Positions 45,463 through 54,246 of a DNA stretch of 64,000 nt are shown piece after piece. A model generated the notes under the pieces. The model searched no databases. It saw nothing but the letters and a program-made list of their open reading frames with translations, and was not told where the DNA came from. Source of the DNA: Xanthomonas hortorum (lineage in GTDB: Bacteria > Pseudomonadota > Gammaproteobacteria > Xanthomonadales > Xanthomonadaceae). The first letter of the stretch is position 1. Each line of letters begins with the position of its first letter. Both the position numbers and the translations under genes were made by a program. The stretch is taken from the NCBI RefSeq assembly GCF_002940005.1, contig NZ_MDEF01000009.1; one strand, written 5' to 3'.

Positions 45463-48400
45463 GTGGACAGGGTCGGGGCGCAAACGAATACAGGCTGCGT
45501 CCGCAGCAGGTACGTGCTGCGGATCGGGCCGTTGTGGCCGTCGCTGTGGCGATGCGCGTTGCTGTGCTGCGTGCTGCTCGGCGCCTGGCCCGCCTTCGCC
45601 CAGCCGCTCAAACACACCGCGTATCACACCGTCACCCGCTGGAGCATGGACGACGGCCTGCCGCACAACCTGGTGCATGCGGTGGCGCAGGGCGAAGACG
45701 GCCTGATCTGGCTCGGCACCTGGGAAGGCGTGGCGCGCTTCAACGGCCGCGATTTCACGGTCTACGATCGGCAGAACACCCCGGGCGTCGAGCTGGGCGG
45801 TGTGTTCGTGGTGGTGCGCGACAGCACCGGCGGGATGTTGTTCGGCACGGCGTTCGATGGGGTCTACCACTATCAGGACGGCCACTGGCAGCAGCTGGGC
45901 GATGCCTCTGCGCGGCATCTGGCGGTGAGTGCATTGCTGCGGCGTGCCGATGGCGCGTTGTGGGTGGGCACCCCGCAGACGCTGTACCGGATCGAGGCCG
46001 ATGGGCGGGTGGTGGATGTGGGCCGCCAGGCCGGGTTGCCGCGTGCACGCGTCACCGCGCTCTCGGCCGACGACGATGGCGATCTGTGGGTCGGCACCGA
46101 GGTCGGGCTATATCGCCTGCCGCAGGATGGCAGCCAGGCAACCGCCTGGGGCAAGGCGCATGGCATGCGCGATGCGCCGGTGCGACGGCTGGCCAGCGAC
46201 CGCGAAGGTGGGTTGCTGGTGGCTGGCGACGTCGGGGTGTGGTGGTGGAGCCGCGGCGGCGGCCTGCAACGCTTCCGTCAGGGCCAGCGCGTGGATTCGT
46301 TGTTGCTGGATCGACGCGGGCATCTATGGATGAGTCTGTCGACCGGGCTGCTGGTGGTGCATAGCGGCGCGGACGATCCGGACGAGCAGATCGCCATTTC
46401 CGGAGTGGCCAGCCCGGCCTTGCTGGAAGATGCCGAAGGCCTGATCTGGGTCGGCAGCACACACGGTTTGTTCCGGGTTGCCGAAGGCGCCGCGCATGGC
46501 GTCACCCACGAGGACGGCCTCACCTCCGATTACGTGCGCAGCGTGCTGCAGACGCCCAATGGCACGGTGTGGGTGGGCAGCGCGGTGGGCCTGGACCGCT
46601 GGCGCGGCGAGCAGATCAGCCGGGTGTCGTTGTCGCCCAGCGAGGGCGGACGCGTGCTGGAACAGTCGGTGCTCGCGCTGGCCGACGCCGGCGACGGCGG
46701 TGTGTGGGCCGGCACCTATAGCCAGGGCGTGGTGCGTCTGGATGCGCAAGGCCGCGTGCTGGTGCGCATCGGTGCAGCCGAGGGCTTGCCGTCGATGTCG
46801 GTGCGCGCGGTGCTGCCCGATGGCGAGGATCTGTGGATCGGCACCACCGCCGGGCTGGTGCGTTGGCGCAATGGCAAGGCGCGTCACTACACCGCCGCCG
46901 ACGGCGTGCCGGACGGTTCGGTGCAGGTGCTGTATCGCGATGCGCAGGGGATTGTGTGGATCGGCACCGATCGCGGCATGACCGCGTTGTCGCCTGACGG
47001 CAGCACGCGCGCATGGCTGGGCGAGCAGGATTTCCCCGGGCAGAACGCGTTCGATTTCCTGCGCGATGCCAATGGCGATCTGTGGATCGCCAGCGATCGC
47101 GGCCTGTTGCGCTTGCGCGGAGAGACATTCCGCGTCTACGACCATCGGGTCGGGCTGCCGCGCGACAAGGTGTTTCGGGTGATCGACGACGGCCGCGGCT
47201 ATTTCTGGTTGTCGAGCAACCATGGCGTGTTCCGCATCGCGCGCAGCGATTTCGACCAGCTCGATGCGGGGACGCGCGACCAATTGAGTGTGGAAGTGGT
47301 GGATCGCAGCGACGGCATGCCTGGCAATCAGGGCAACGGCAGCAGCGCGCCGGCCGGCTGGATGACACAGTCCGGGCAGCTGTTGTTTCCGACCGCAGCC
47401 GGTCTGGGCGTGATCGATCCGACGCGTGTGGGCACCTTGCAGGGCCATCGCTTGCCGATCGTGTTCGAGCGCCTGCTGGTCGATGGCATGGTGCAGCCGT
47501 TGAACGGCCCGCATCGATTCGGCGCAGATACCCGACGGATCGCCATTGGCTATGCCGGGTTGAATTTTCGTGGGCCGGACAAGGTGCGTTATCGCTACCG
47601 GTTGGAAGGCTTCGATCCGGAGTGGGTGGATGCCGACAGCGCCATCGAGGCGATCTACACCAATCTGCCGCCGGGCCGTTTTCGTTTCCGTGTGCAGGCG
47701 ATGTCGCTGCCGGTGGACTGGCGGCAGACCGCGTTGCTGGGCGAATCCAGCCTGGTCATCGAACTGGCGCCGCCGTGGTGGCGGCGTGGCGAAGTGATCG
47801 CGCTGGGCATCCTTGGCCTGGGCAGTGTGATCTACATGTTTTACTTATGGCGCACGGCCAGTTACCGCCGACGCCAGCGTCAGCTCAACACGGTGATCGA
47901 CCGGCGCACACGCGAGTTGAGCGACAAGAACCTCGCGCTGCAGCGGGCCAGCCAGGAGCGCGAAGCGTTGATGCGCCAGCTGGAGTATCGCGCAAGCCAC
48001 GACGTGCTCACCGCGCTACCCAACCGGCGCGAGGCCGAGCGCGTGCTGCAGCAATGGTTCGACGAAGCGCGCGCCGGTGGTGCGGCCCTCGCGTTGGCGC
48101 TGATGGATATCGATCACTTCAAACGCATCAACGATGCCTACGGCCATGAGGTCGGCGATGCGGTGTTGTCTGCGATTGGCGAGGCATTGAGCGAACACGA
48201 TCAGGCGCAGTGCTTTGCCGCCCGGCATGGCGGCGAAGAGTTCCTGCTGGCGGCCATCGGCCTGGACGCGGCGCAGGCGCGCGCGCTGTTCGAGCGCATG
48301 CGCCAACGGCTTGCAACGATCGATGTCGATGCGCAGGGCACCACCGTGCGTTGCACCGCCAGCGTGGGCATTGCGATGAGCGATGAAGCGCCGAGCCGGC

Positions 48401-48477
48401 GCGAATTGCTGGCATTGGCCGATCGCCGTCTGTATCAGGCCAAGCGGCAGGGGCGGGATCGCTTGGTGGGGCGATGA
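45463..48477 (+). CDS. Two-component-type beta-propeller sensor with GGDEF domain
   Basis: About 1004 residues if the GTG at 45463 is used; a TTG at 45400 and a GTG at 45514 are alternatives, and the last would leave a standard signal peptide (VLLGAWPAFAQ). The periplasmic part has repeated DGLIWLGT / GDLWVGT propeller blades, then a Y_Y_Y domain (KVRYRYRLEGFDPEWVDA), a membrane segment near EVIALGILGLGSVIYMFYLW, a short coiled coil, and a GGDEF domain with GGEEF (ARHGGEEFLLAA) and LMDIDHFKRINDAYGH. It is predicted to make cyclic-di-GMP in response to a periplasmic signal. An RxxD product-inhibition site was not confirmed. Confidence 0.87.
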   Translation: MDRVGAQTNTGCVRSRYVLRIGPLWPSLWRCALLCCVLLGAWPAFAQPLKHTAYHTVTRWSMDDGLPHNLVHAVAQGEDGLIWLGTWEGVARFNGRDFTVYDRQNTPGVELGGVFVVVRDSTGGMLFGTAFDGVYHYQDGHWQQLGDASARHLAVSALLRRADGALWVGTPQTLYRIEADGRVVDVGRQAGLPRARVTALSADDDGDLWVGTEVGLYRLPQDGSQATAWGKAHGMRDAPVRRLASDREGGLLVAGDVGVWWWSRGGGLQRFRQGQRVDSLLLDRRGHLWMSLSTGLLVVHSGADDPDEQIAISGVASPALLEDAEGLIWVGSTHGLFRVAEGAAHGVTHEDGLTSDYVRSVLQTPNGTVWVGSAVGLDRWRGEQISRVSLSPSEGGRVLEQSVLALADAGDGGVWAGTYSQGVVRLDAQGRVLVRIGAAEGLPSMSVRAVLPDGEDLWIGTTAGLVRWRNGKARHYTAADGVPDGSVQVLYRDAQGIVWIGTDRGMTALSPDGSTRAWLGEQDFPGQNAFDFLRDANGDLWIASDRGLLRLRGETFRVYDHRVGLPRDKVFRVIDDGRGYFWLSSNHGVFRIARSDFDQLDAGTRDQLSVEVVDRSDGMPGNQGNGSSAPAGWMTQSGQLLFPTAAGLGVIDPTRVGTLQGHRLPIVFERLLVDGMVQPLNGPHRFGADTRRIAIGYAGLNFRGPDKVRYRYRLEGFDPEWVDADSAIEAIYTNLPPGRFRFRVQAMSLPVDWRQTALLGESSLVIELAPPWWRRGEVIALGILGLGSVIYMFYLWRTASYRRRQRQLNTVIDRRTRELSDKNLALQRASQEREALMRQLEYRASHDVLTALPNRREAERVLQQWFDEARAGGAALALALMDIDHFKRINDAYGHEVGDAVLSAIGEALSEHDQAQCFAARHGGEEFLLAAIGLDAAQARALFERMRQRLATIDVDAQGTTVRCTASVGIAMSDEAPSRRELLALADRRLYQAKRQGRDRLVGR

Positions 48478-48480
48478 TGT

Positions 48481-49365
48481 TTACAGCTGCCCCTGATCCG
48501 CCTGCGCATGCAACAGCGCAACAAATGCCTGCGCCGCACGCGACAAGGTGCGCCCGCCATGTGTCACGCAACCCAGCTCGCGCGACAGCGCGACATCGGC
48601 CAGCGGCAGCGCCACGATCTGATGATCGATCATGCGCTCCGGCAACACGCTCCAGGCCAGGCCCACCGACACCAGCATCTTGATCGTCTCCAGATAGTTG
48701 GTGGTCATGCGCAGGCTCGGCACCAGCCCGCGCTCGGCGAACAGGCCGGCGACGATGCGATGGGTGAAGGTGCCCGGGTCCGGCAGCACCGCTGGGTATG
48801 CCACTACATCCTCCAGCGTCACCGCGTGCATCGTCGCCAACGGATGATCCGGCGCCACCACGAACTGCAGGCGGTCGTGCCAGATCGGCTGTGCGCGTAA
48901 CGGTGCGCGCGTGTCCGGTGCGAGCGTGGTGACCGCCAATTCCACTTCGCCGCGCAGCACCGCTGCATAGGCCAGTTCCGAGTCCAGGAACTGGATATCC
49001 AGCGCCGCCTGCGGATGTTCTGCAGCAAAGCGGCGCAGCAGGGCGGGCAGACGGTGCAGGCCCACATGGTGGCTGGTGGCCAGGCTCAGGCGCCCGCCGA
49101 CGGCTGCGCCGAGATGCTCCAGTACACGGCGGGTGTCCTGCAGCTCGGCCAGGATGCGTTGCGCGCGCGGCAGCAAGGCCTGGCCGGCTTCGGTCAGCAC
49201 CACCTGGCGGCCGAGGCGGTCGAACAGACGCGCCGACAATTGCCCTTCCAGCAGTGCGATGCGTTTGCTCACCGCTGGCTGGGTGAGGTGCAGCGCCTCG
49301 CCGGCGGCCGAGAAGCTACCGCTCTCGGCGATCGCCACGAACGCGCTGAGGCTGGCCAGGTCCAT
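48481..49365 (-). CDS. LysR-family regulator divergent from leuC
   Basis: 294 residues with the LysR HTH at about 18-37 (SFSAAGEALHLTQPAVSKRI) and a type 2 periplasmic-binding-like effector domain. Divergent from leuCD by 120 bp, with a palindrome between (49379-49406). It is therefore a candidate regulator of leucine synthesis, in the manner of the divergent LysR regulators often found beside metabolic operons. It is convergent with the GGDEF gene, with only three bases between stops. Confidence 0.9.
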   Translation of the reverse strand: MDLASLSAFVAIAESGSFSAAGEALHLTQPAVSKRIALLEGQLSARLFDRLGRQVVLTEAGQALLPRAQRILAELQDTRRVLEHLGAAVGGRLSLATSHHVGLHRLPALLRRFAAEHPQAALDIQFLDSELAYAAVLRGEVELAVTTLAPDTRAPLRAQPIWHDRLQFVVAPDHPLATMHAVTLEDVVAYPAVLPDPGTFTHRIVAGLFAERGLVPSLRMTTNYLETIKMLVSVGLAWSVLPERMIDHQIVALPLADVALSRELGCVTHGGRTLSRAAQAFVALLHAQADQGQL

Positions 49366-49378
49366 TGCTATTCCTGAA

Positions 49379-49406
49379 ATTCATTTGTTGAATAAACAAT
49401 ATGAAT
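49379..49406. promoter_or_regulatory. Palindromic LysR-type operator
   Basis: ATTCATTTGTT, GAATA, AACAATATGAAT: the arms pair except for one extra base. It lies 13 bp from the LysR gene start and 79 bp before leuC, in an unusually A/T-rich stretch. Confidence 0.7.
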
Positions 49407-49485
49407 TTGCGTTATCGAAGGCAAGCTCCTAGCATCGAATTCAGCCAGGTGGGCGCACCCACCATCCGCCAATCGGGTTGCTGCG

Positions 49486-50934
49486 ATGACTGCCAAGACG
49501 CTGTACGACAAATTGTGGGAACTGCACGAGGTCACGCGCCGTGACGATGGTTCCTCGCTGATCTATATCGACCGCCACATCCTGCACGAAGTGACCTCGC
49601 CGCAAGCCTTCGAAGGCCTGCGCCTGGCCGGGCGCAAGCCTTGGCGCATCGACGCCAATATCGCCACGCCCGACCACAACGTGCCGACCACGCGCGCCGA
49701 GCGCCAGGGCGGGCTGGAGTCGATCACCGACGCAGTCTCGCGCCTGCAGGTGCAGACCCTGGACGAGAACTGCGACGACTTCGGCATCCTCGAGTTCAAG
49801 ATGAACGACGCGCGCCAGGGCATCGTGCATGTGGTCGGCCCGGAGCAGGGCGCCACCTTGCCGGGCATGACCGTGGTCTGCGGCGACTCGCACACCTCCA
49901 CGCATGGCGCGTTCGGCGCGCTTGCGCATGGCATCGGTACTTCCGAGGTCGAACATGTGCTGGCCACGCAATGCCTGATCGCCAAGAAGATGAAGAACAT
50001 GCAGGTGCGGGTGGAAGGCACGCTGCCGTTCGGCGTGACCGCCAAGGACATCGTGCTGGCGGTGATCGGCAAGATCGGCACCGCTGGCGGCAACGGCCAT
50101 GCGCTGGAATTTGCCGGCAGCGCGATCCGCGACTTGTCGATCGAAGGCCGCATGACCATCTGCAACATGTCGATCGAAGCCGGCGCGCGCGTCGGCATGG
50201 TGGCGGTGGACGACAAGACGATTGCCTACGTCAAAGGTCGCCCATTCGCGCCCAAGGGCGCCGACTGGGACGCGGCGGTCGCGTTGTGGAGCACGCTGGT
50301 GTCCGATGCCGATGCGCACTTCGACACAGTGGTGGAATTGCGCGCGGAAGATATCAAGCCGCAGGTCAGCTGGGGTACCTCGCCGGAGATGGTGCTGGCG
50401 GTGGACCAGCAGGTGCCGGATCCGGCCGCCGAACAGGATCCGACCAGGCGCGACTCGATCGAGCGCGCGCTGAAATACATGGGTTTGCGGGCAAATCAGC
50501 CGATCACCCAGATCCATCTGGATCGCGTGTTCATCGGCTCGTGCACCAACTCGCGCATCGAAGATCTGCGTGCGGCCGCTGCGGTTGCCAAGGGCCGCAA
50601 GGTCGCTTCCACCATCAAGCAGGCATTGGTGGTGCCGGGCTCGGGCCTGGTCAAGGCGCAGGCCGAAGCCGAAGGCCTGGACAAGGTGTTTCTGGACGCC
50701 GGCTTCGAATGGCGCGAGCCGGGTTGTTCGATGTGTCTGGCAATGAACCCGGACAAGCTGGGCAGTGGCGAGCATTGCGCTTCCACTTCCAACCGCAATT
50801 TCGAAGGCCGCCAGGGCGCCGGTGGTCGCACCCATCTGGTCAGCCCGGCGATGGCAGCGGCTGCTGCGGTCAGTGGTCACTTCGTTGATGTGCGTGAGCT
50901 TGGGGATTCGGGAGTGGGGATTCGGGATTCGTAA
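49486..50934 (+). CDS. leuC: 3-isopropylmalate dehydratase large subunit
   Basis: 482 residues. Isomerises 2-isopropylmalate to 3-isopropylmalate with LeuD; holds a 4Fe-4S cluster. Cysteine ligand regions are CTNSR (about 345) and PGCSMC (about 407-413). ATG at 49486. The C-terminal decapeptide (GDSGVGIRDS) is encoded by the GGGATTC repeat at 50900, so the tail is not a family feature. A 66-bp gap with the repeat separates it from leuD. Confidence 0.96.
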   Translation: MTAKTLYDKLWELHEVTRRDDGSSLIYIDRHILHEVTSPQAFEGLRLAGRKPWRIDANIATPDHNVPTTRAERQGGLESITDAVSRLQVQTLDENCDDFGILEFKMNDARQGIVHVVGPEQGATLPGMTVVCGDSHTSTHGAFGALAHGIGTSEVEHVLATQCLIAKKMKNMQVRVEGTLPFGVTAKDIVLAVIGKIGTAGGNGHALEFAGSAIRDLSIEGRMTICNMSIEAGARVGMVAVDDKTIAYVKGRPFAPKGADWDAAVALWSTLVSDADAHFDTVVELRAEDIKPQVSWGTSPEMVLAVDQQVPDPAAEQDPTRRDSIERALKYMGLRANQPITQIHLDRVFIGSCTNSRIEDLRAAAAVAKGRKVASTIKQALVVPGSGLVKAQAEAEGLDKVFLDAGFEWREPGCSMCLAMNPDKLGSGEHCASTSNRNFEGRQGAGGRTHLVSPAMAAAAAVSGHFVDVRELGDSGVGIRDS

Positions 50935-50992
50935 AGACCGGTCTGCGCATTCCAGCTTTTTCGAATCCCCAATTACCAATCCCTAATCCCGG
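50900..50992. repeat. GGGATTC-family inverted repeat at the leuC/leuD junction
   Basis: Left arm 50900-50930 (GGGGATTCGGGAGTGGGGA then TTCGGGATTC). Right arm 50961-50992 (CGAATCCCCAATTACCAATC then CCTAATCCC). The left arm is within the leuC reading frame. Confidence 0.7.
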
Positions 50993-51000
50993 CACTCCTA

Positions 51001-51648
51001 ATGACCCCTTTCACCCAACACACCGGACTGGTCGCGCCGCTGGATCGCGCCAACGTCGATACCGACCAGATCATTCCCAAGCAATTCCTCAAGTCGATCA
51101 AGCGCACCGGTTTCGGGCCGAACCTGTTCGACGAGTGGCGCTATCTGGACATCGGCGAGCCTGGGCGCGACAACAGCCAGCGCCCGATCAACCCGGAATT
51201 CGTCCTCAATTTCCCGCGCTATCAAGGCGCCAGTGTGTTGCTGGCACGCGAAAACTTCGGCTGCGGTTCCTCGCGCGAGCACGCGCCGTGGGCGCTGGAC
51301 GAATACGGCTTTCGCGCAGTGATTGCACCGAGCTTTGCCGACATCTTCTTCAACAACAGTTTCAAGAACGGCCTGCTGCCGATCGTGCTGGCCGAAGCGG
51401 AAGTGGATGCGTTGTTCCAACAATGCCTGGCGACTGAAGGCTATCAACTCACCGTGGATCTGGACGCGCAGCGCGTGCGCCGGCCCGATGGCGTGGAATA
51501 CAGCTTCGACATCGACGCCTTCCGCAAGCACTGCCTGCTCAACGGGCTGGACGACATCGGCCTGACCTTGCAGGACGCCGATGCGATCGGTCGCTTCGAA
51601 CAAGGCCATCGCGCGCGTCAACCGTGGTTGTTCGGCGCACTGCAGTGA
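51001..51648 (+). CDS. leuD: 3-isopropylmalate dehydratase small subunit
   Basis: 215 residues with the swivel-domain motif NFGCGSSREHAPWAL and RANVDTDQIIPKQFL. It forms the isopropylmalate isomerase with LeuC. ATG at 51001 follows the end of a repeat by a few bases. Its stop overlaps the GTG of the methyltransferase (GTGA). Confidence 0.96.
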   Translation: MTPFTQHTGLVAPLDRANVDTDQIIPKQFLKSIKRTGFGPNLFDEWRYLDIGEPGRDNSQRPINPEFVLNFPRYQGASVLLARENFGCGSSREHAPWALDEYGFRAVIAPSFADIFFNNSFKNGLLPIVLAEAEVDALFQQCLATEGYQLTVDLDAQRVRRPDGVEYSFDIDAFRKHCLLNGLDDIGLTLQDADAIGRFEQGHRARQPWLFGALQ

Positions 51649-52430
51649 ACTCGGTTGCCAACGCCACCGATGCGGGAGCGCAGCGCGCACATGTCGCTGC
51701 GCAGTTCGGGCCGCAGGCGCAGGCCTATCTGCATAGCGACGTGCATGCGCAAGGCGCAGAGTTCGCCGAACTCCGCGCTGGTCTGGCCGGTCATCGCAAC
51801 GGCCGATTGCTCGACCTGGGCTGCGGTGCCGGGCATGTGAGTTTCCAACTGGCGCCGTTGATGGCCGAGGTGGTGGCCTATGATCTGTCTGCCGACATGC
51901 TCACCGTTGTGGCGGCCACCGCCGCCGAGCGTGGGCTGACGCAGGTACGTACTGCGCAAGGTGTCGCCGAGCGCTTGCCGTTCGAGAGCTGCAGCCTGGA
52001 TGCAGTGGTCAGCCGCTACTCGGCGCACCATTGGAGCGACCTGGGACAGGCACTGCGCGAAGTGCGGCGCGTGCTACGTCCAGGCGGGATCGCCGCCTTT
52101 ATCGACGTGGTGGCGCCTGGCCTGCCATTGCTGGACACGCACCTGCAGGCGATCGAGCTGCTGCGCGATACCAGCCATGTGCGCGACTACAGTGTGGCGC
52201 AATGGTTGCAGATGCTGGGCGATGCCGGCTTGCAGGTGCAGCGTCATCAGTGCCAACGGCTGCAGCTGGACTATCAGAGCTGGGTAGACCGCATGCGCAC
52301 GCCGGAGGTGTTGCGCGCGGCCATTCGCGCATTGCAGGACGCGGCGGTGGACGAGGTGCGCGACTACTTTCAGATTGCCGCCGATGGTTCCTTCAGCACC
52401 GATGTGCTGGTGCTATGGGCCACACGTTGA
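51645..52430 (+). CDS. SAM-dependent methyltransferase in the leu operon
   Basis: 261 residues, UbiE/Methyltransf_11 type. Motif I LLDLGCGAGHVSFQL at about 55-69, then YDLSADML and VLRPGGIAAFIDV. The substrate is unknown. The GTG overlaps the leuD stop by 4 bp, and leuB follows 37 bp later, so it is expressed with the leucine genes. It may act on a downstream metabolite or be unrelated to leucine synthesis. A second GTG lies three codons upstream within leuD; the overlap start is simpler. Confidence 0.87.
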   Translation: MNSVANATDAGAQRAHVAAQFGPQAQAYLHSDVHAQGAEFAELRAGLAGHRNGRLLDLGCGAGHVSFQLAPLMAEVVAYDLSADMLTVVAATAAERGLTQVRTAQGVAERLPFESCSLDAVVSRYSAHHWSDLGQALREVRRVLRPGGIAAFIDVVAPGLPLLDTHLQAIELLRDTSHVRDYSVAQWLQMLGDAGLQVQRHQCQRLQLDYQSWVDRMRTPEVLRAAIRALQDAAVDEVRDYFQIAADGSFSTDVLVLWATR

Positions 52431-52467
52431 TTTTCAGGGCGCTACGGCGCCAACTCACGAGGATTGC

Positions 52468-53541
52468 ATGAGCAAGCAGATTTTGATTCTTCCCGGCGAC
52501 GGCATCGGTCCGGAGATCATGGCCGAAGCGGTCAAGGTGCTGACGCGGATCGATGCGCAACATGGCCTGGGTTTCACCCTGGTGTACGACGAACTGGGTG
52601 GCGCGGCCTACGACAAGTACGGCAGCCCGCTGGCCGACGAAACGCTGGAGCGCGCGCGCGCTGCCGATGCGGTGCTGTTAGGCGCGGTCGGCGGGCCGCA
52701 ATGGGACACCATCGATCCATCGCTGCGCCCGGAGCGTGGCCTGCTCAAGATCCGCTCGCAGCTGGGTTTGTTCGCCAACCTGCGCCCGGCGCTGTTGTAT
52801 CCGCAGCTGGCCGACGCCTCCACGCTCAAGCCGGAGGTGGTTGCGGGGCTGGATCTGCTGATCCTGCGTGAACTCACCGGCGGCATTTACTTCGGTCAAC
52901 CGCGTGGTACGCGCACGCTGGAAAATGGTGAGCGTCAGGCTTACGACACCTTGCCGTACAGCGAAAGCGAAATCCGTCGCATCGCCAAGGCCGGCTTCGA
53001 GATGGCGCGTTTGCGCGGCAAGAAGCTGTGTTCGGTGGACAAAGCCAATGTGTTGGCATCGAGCCAGCTATGGCGCGCGGTGGTGGAAGAAGTTGCCAAG
53101 GATTATCCGGACATCGCGCTATCGCACATGTACGTGGACAACGCGGCGATGCAGCTGGTGCGCGCACCCAAGCAGTTCGACGTGATCGTGACCGACAACA
53201 TGTTCGGCGACATCCTGTCCGATCAAGCATCCATGCTCACCGGCTCGATCGGCATGCTGCCCTCGGCCTCGCTGGATGCCAACAACAAAGGCATGTACGA
53301 GCCGTGTCATGGCTCGGCACCGGATATCGCCGGAAAGAGCATTGCCAATCCGCTGGCGACGATCCTGTCGGTGGCGATGATGTTGCGCTACACCTTCGCG
53401 CAGGCCGCCGCTGCCGATGCGATCGAGCACGCTGTCGGCAAGGTGCTCGACCAAGGCCTGCGCACTGCTGATATCTGGTCGGAAGGCACTACCAAGATTG
53501 GCACGGTCGCGATGGGTGATGCGGTGGTTGCTGCGTTGTAA
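52468..53541 (+). CDS. leuB: 3-isopropylmalate dehydrogenase
   Basis: 357 residues. Oxidises 3-isopropylmalate with NAD. N-terminus MSKQILILPGDGIGPEI, then the catalytic region VDKANVLASSQLWR and the Mg-binding/NAD loop YVDNAAMQLVRAPKQFDVIVTDN, and GSAPDIAGK near 277. ATG at 52468 has GAGG upstream. Last gene of leuCD-methyltransferase-leuB. Confidence 0.97.
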   Translation: MSKQILILPGDGIGPEIMAEAVKVLTRIDAQHGLGFTLVYDELGGAAYDKYGSPLADETLERARAADAVLLGAVGGPQWDTIDPSLRPERGLLKIRSQLGLFANLRPALLYPQLADASTLKPEVVAGLDLLILRELTGGIYFGQPRGTRTLENGERQAYDTLPYSESEIRRIAKAGFEMARLRGKKLCSVDKANVLASSQLWRAVVEEVAKDYPDIALSHMYVDNAAMQLVRAPKQFDVIVTDNMFGDILSDQASMLTGSIGMLPSASLDANNKGMYEPCHGSAPDIAGKSIANPLATILSVAMMLRYTFAQAAAADAIEHAVGKVLDQGLRTADIWSEGTTKIGTVAMGDAVVAAL

Positions 53542-53639
53542 GCGTGATCGTTCGGTTTGTCTTTTGTTGAGATAACAGCGGTCATCGCTCTATTTGGCGA
53601 TGGCCGCTTGCGTTTTTGAGGGTCATCGATAGCGCGGTG

Positions 53640-53730
53640 CCGCATCCAGTGTCGGGACACGCCGCAAGTACGTCCATGTAGGCTCGGTGGCGGCATTCAT
53701 GCCGCCACACGGTCCCGCCCCCGGACGCGG
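53640..53730. repeat. Double-hairpin palindromic repeat, inverted copy D
   Basis: Contains the minus-strand core (GGCATGAATGCCGCC, CCTACATGGACGTACTTGCG, GCGTGTCCCG), as in copy C, with imperfect outer arms CCGCATCC / GGACGCGG. It sits in the leuB-leuA convergent gap. Confidence 0.65.
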
Positions 53731-54146
53731 CACCGCGCTCCCACTCTTCGCGGCTGCTGATCGGCAAGCAATGCCTTTTGGTAGGCGTAATGCTTGCAGA
53801 TTCCGCAGTCGGTAGTCGGTAGTCGATGCAGTTTTTCGTCTATTGCTTTGCCATGATTCCGCCAGCGAAGGGCGCGCTCCAAAGCATGATCAATCAAGTA
53901 ACGCTTCTCCTTCAGCCACCAACAATATTCGGAGGTGCTTGCGCGCGTACCGGCGTGGGACCTTACGCGGCATGGATGCCGCGTAAGAGCCTACACGGAC
54001 GTACTTGCGGCGTGTCCCACGCCGGTACGCGTGCAAGCGCCCTCAGTGATCGAGGCATTTGCGCGAAACCGGCAGACGTGTGCGTGGGATTGGTCGATGC
54101 GGCGCCGCGCTCCCACGCTTCGCGGCTGCTGATCGGCAAGCAATGC
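53729..54146. repeat. 46-bp direct repeats around copy E
   Basis: The segment at 53729-53774 recurs at 54101-54146 with two differences (both contain CTTCGCGGCTGCTGATCGGC and AAGCAATGC). Between them lies double-hairpin copy E. They may be remnants of a duplication of the leuB-leuA intergenic region. Confidence 0.65.
53938..54037. repeat. Double-hairpin palindromic repeat, copy E (100 bp)
   Basis: Outer arms 53938-53961 and 54014-54037 pair over 24 bp with one mismatch. The inner hairpin and linker match copies A and B, but the arm bases are different (GTACCGGCGTG instead of the CCCACCGTCGC of copy A), with matching changes on the partner strand. Confidence 0.85.
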
Positions 54147-54174
54147 ATTCTTAAAAAACGTTCAAATCACCAAC

Positions 54175-54217
54175 AACCAAAAACCAAGACGGCCAGCAGA
54201 TCACTCCGCCGGCCGTC
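54175..54217 (-). terminator. Terminator of the ilv-leuA operon
   Basis: On the minus strand GACGGCCGGC pairs with GCTGGCCGTC (one mismatch) around a 10-nt loop, followed by TTGGTTTTTGGTTG. It lies about 30 bp after the leuA stop. Confidence 0.8.
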
Positions 54218-54246
54218 AGATTTACATCGTTTAGCAGATGACAGCG

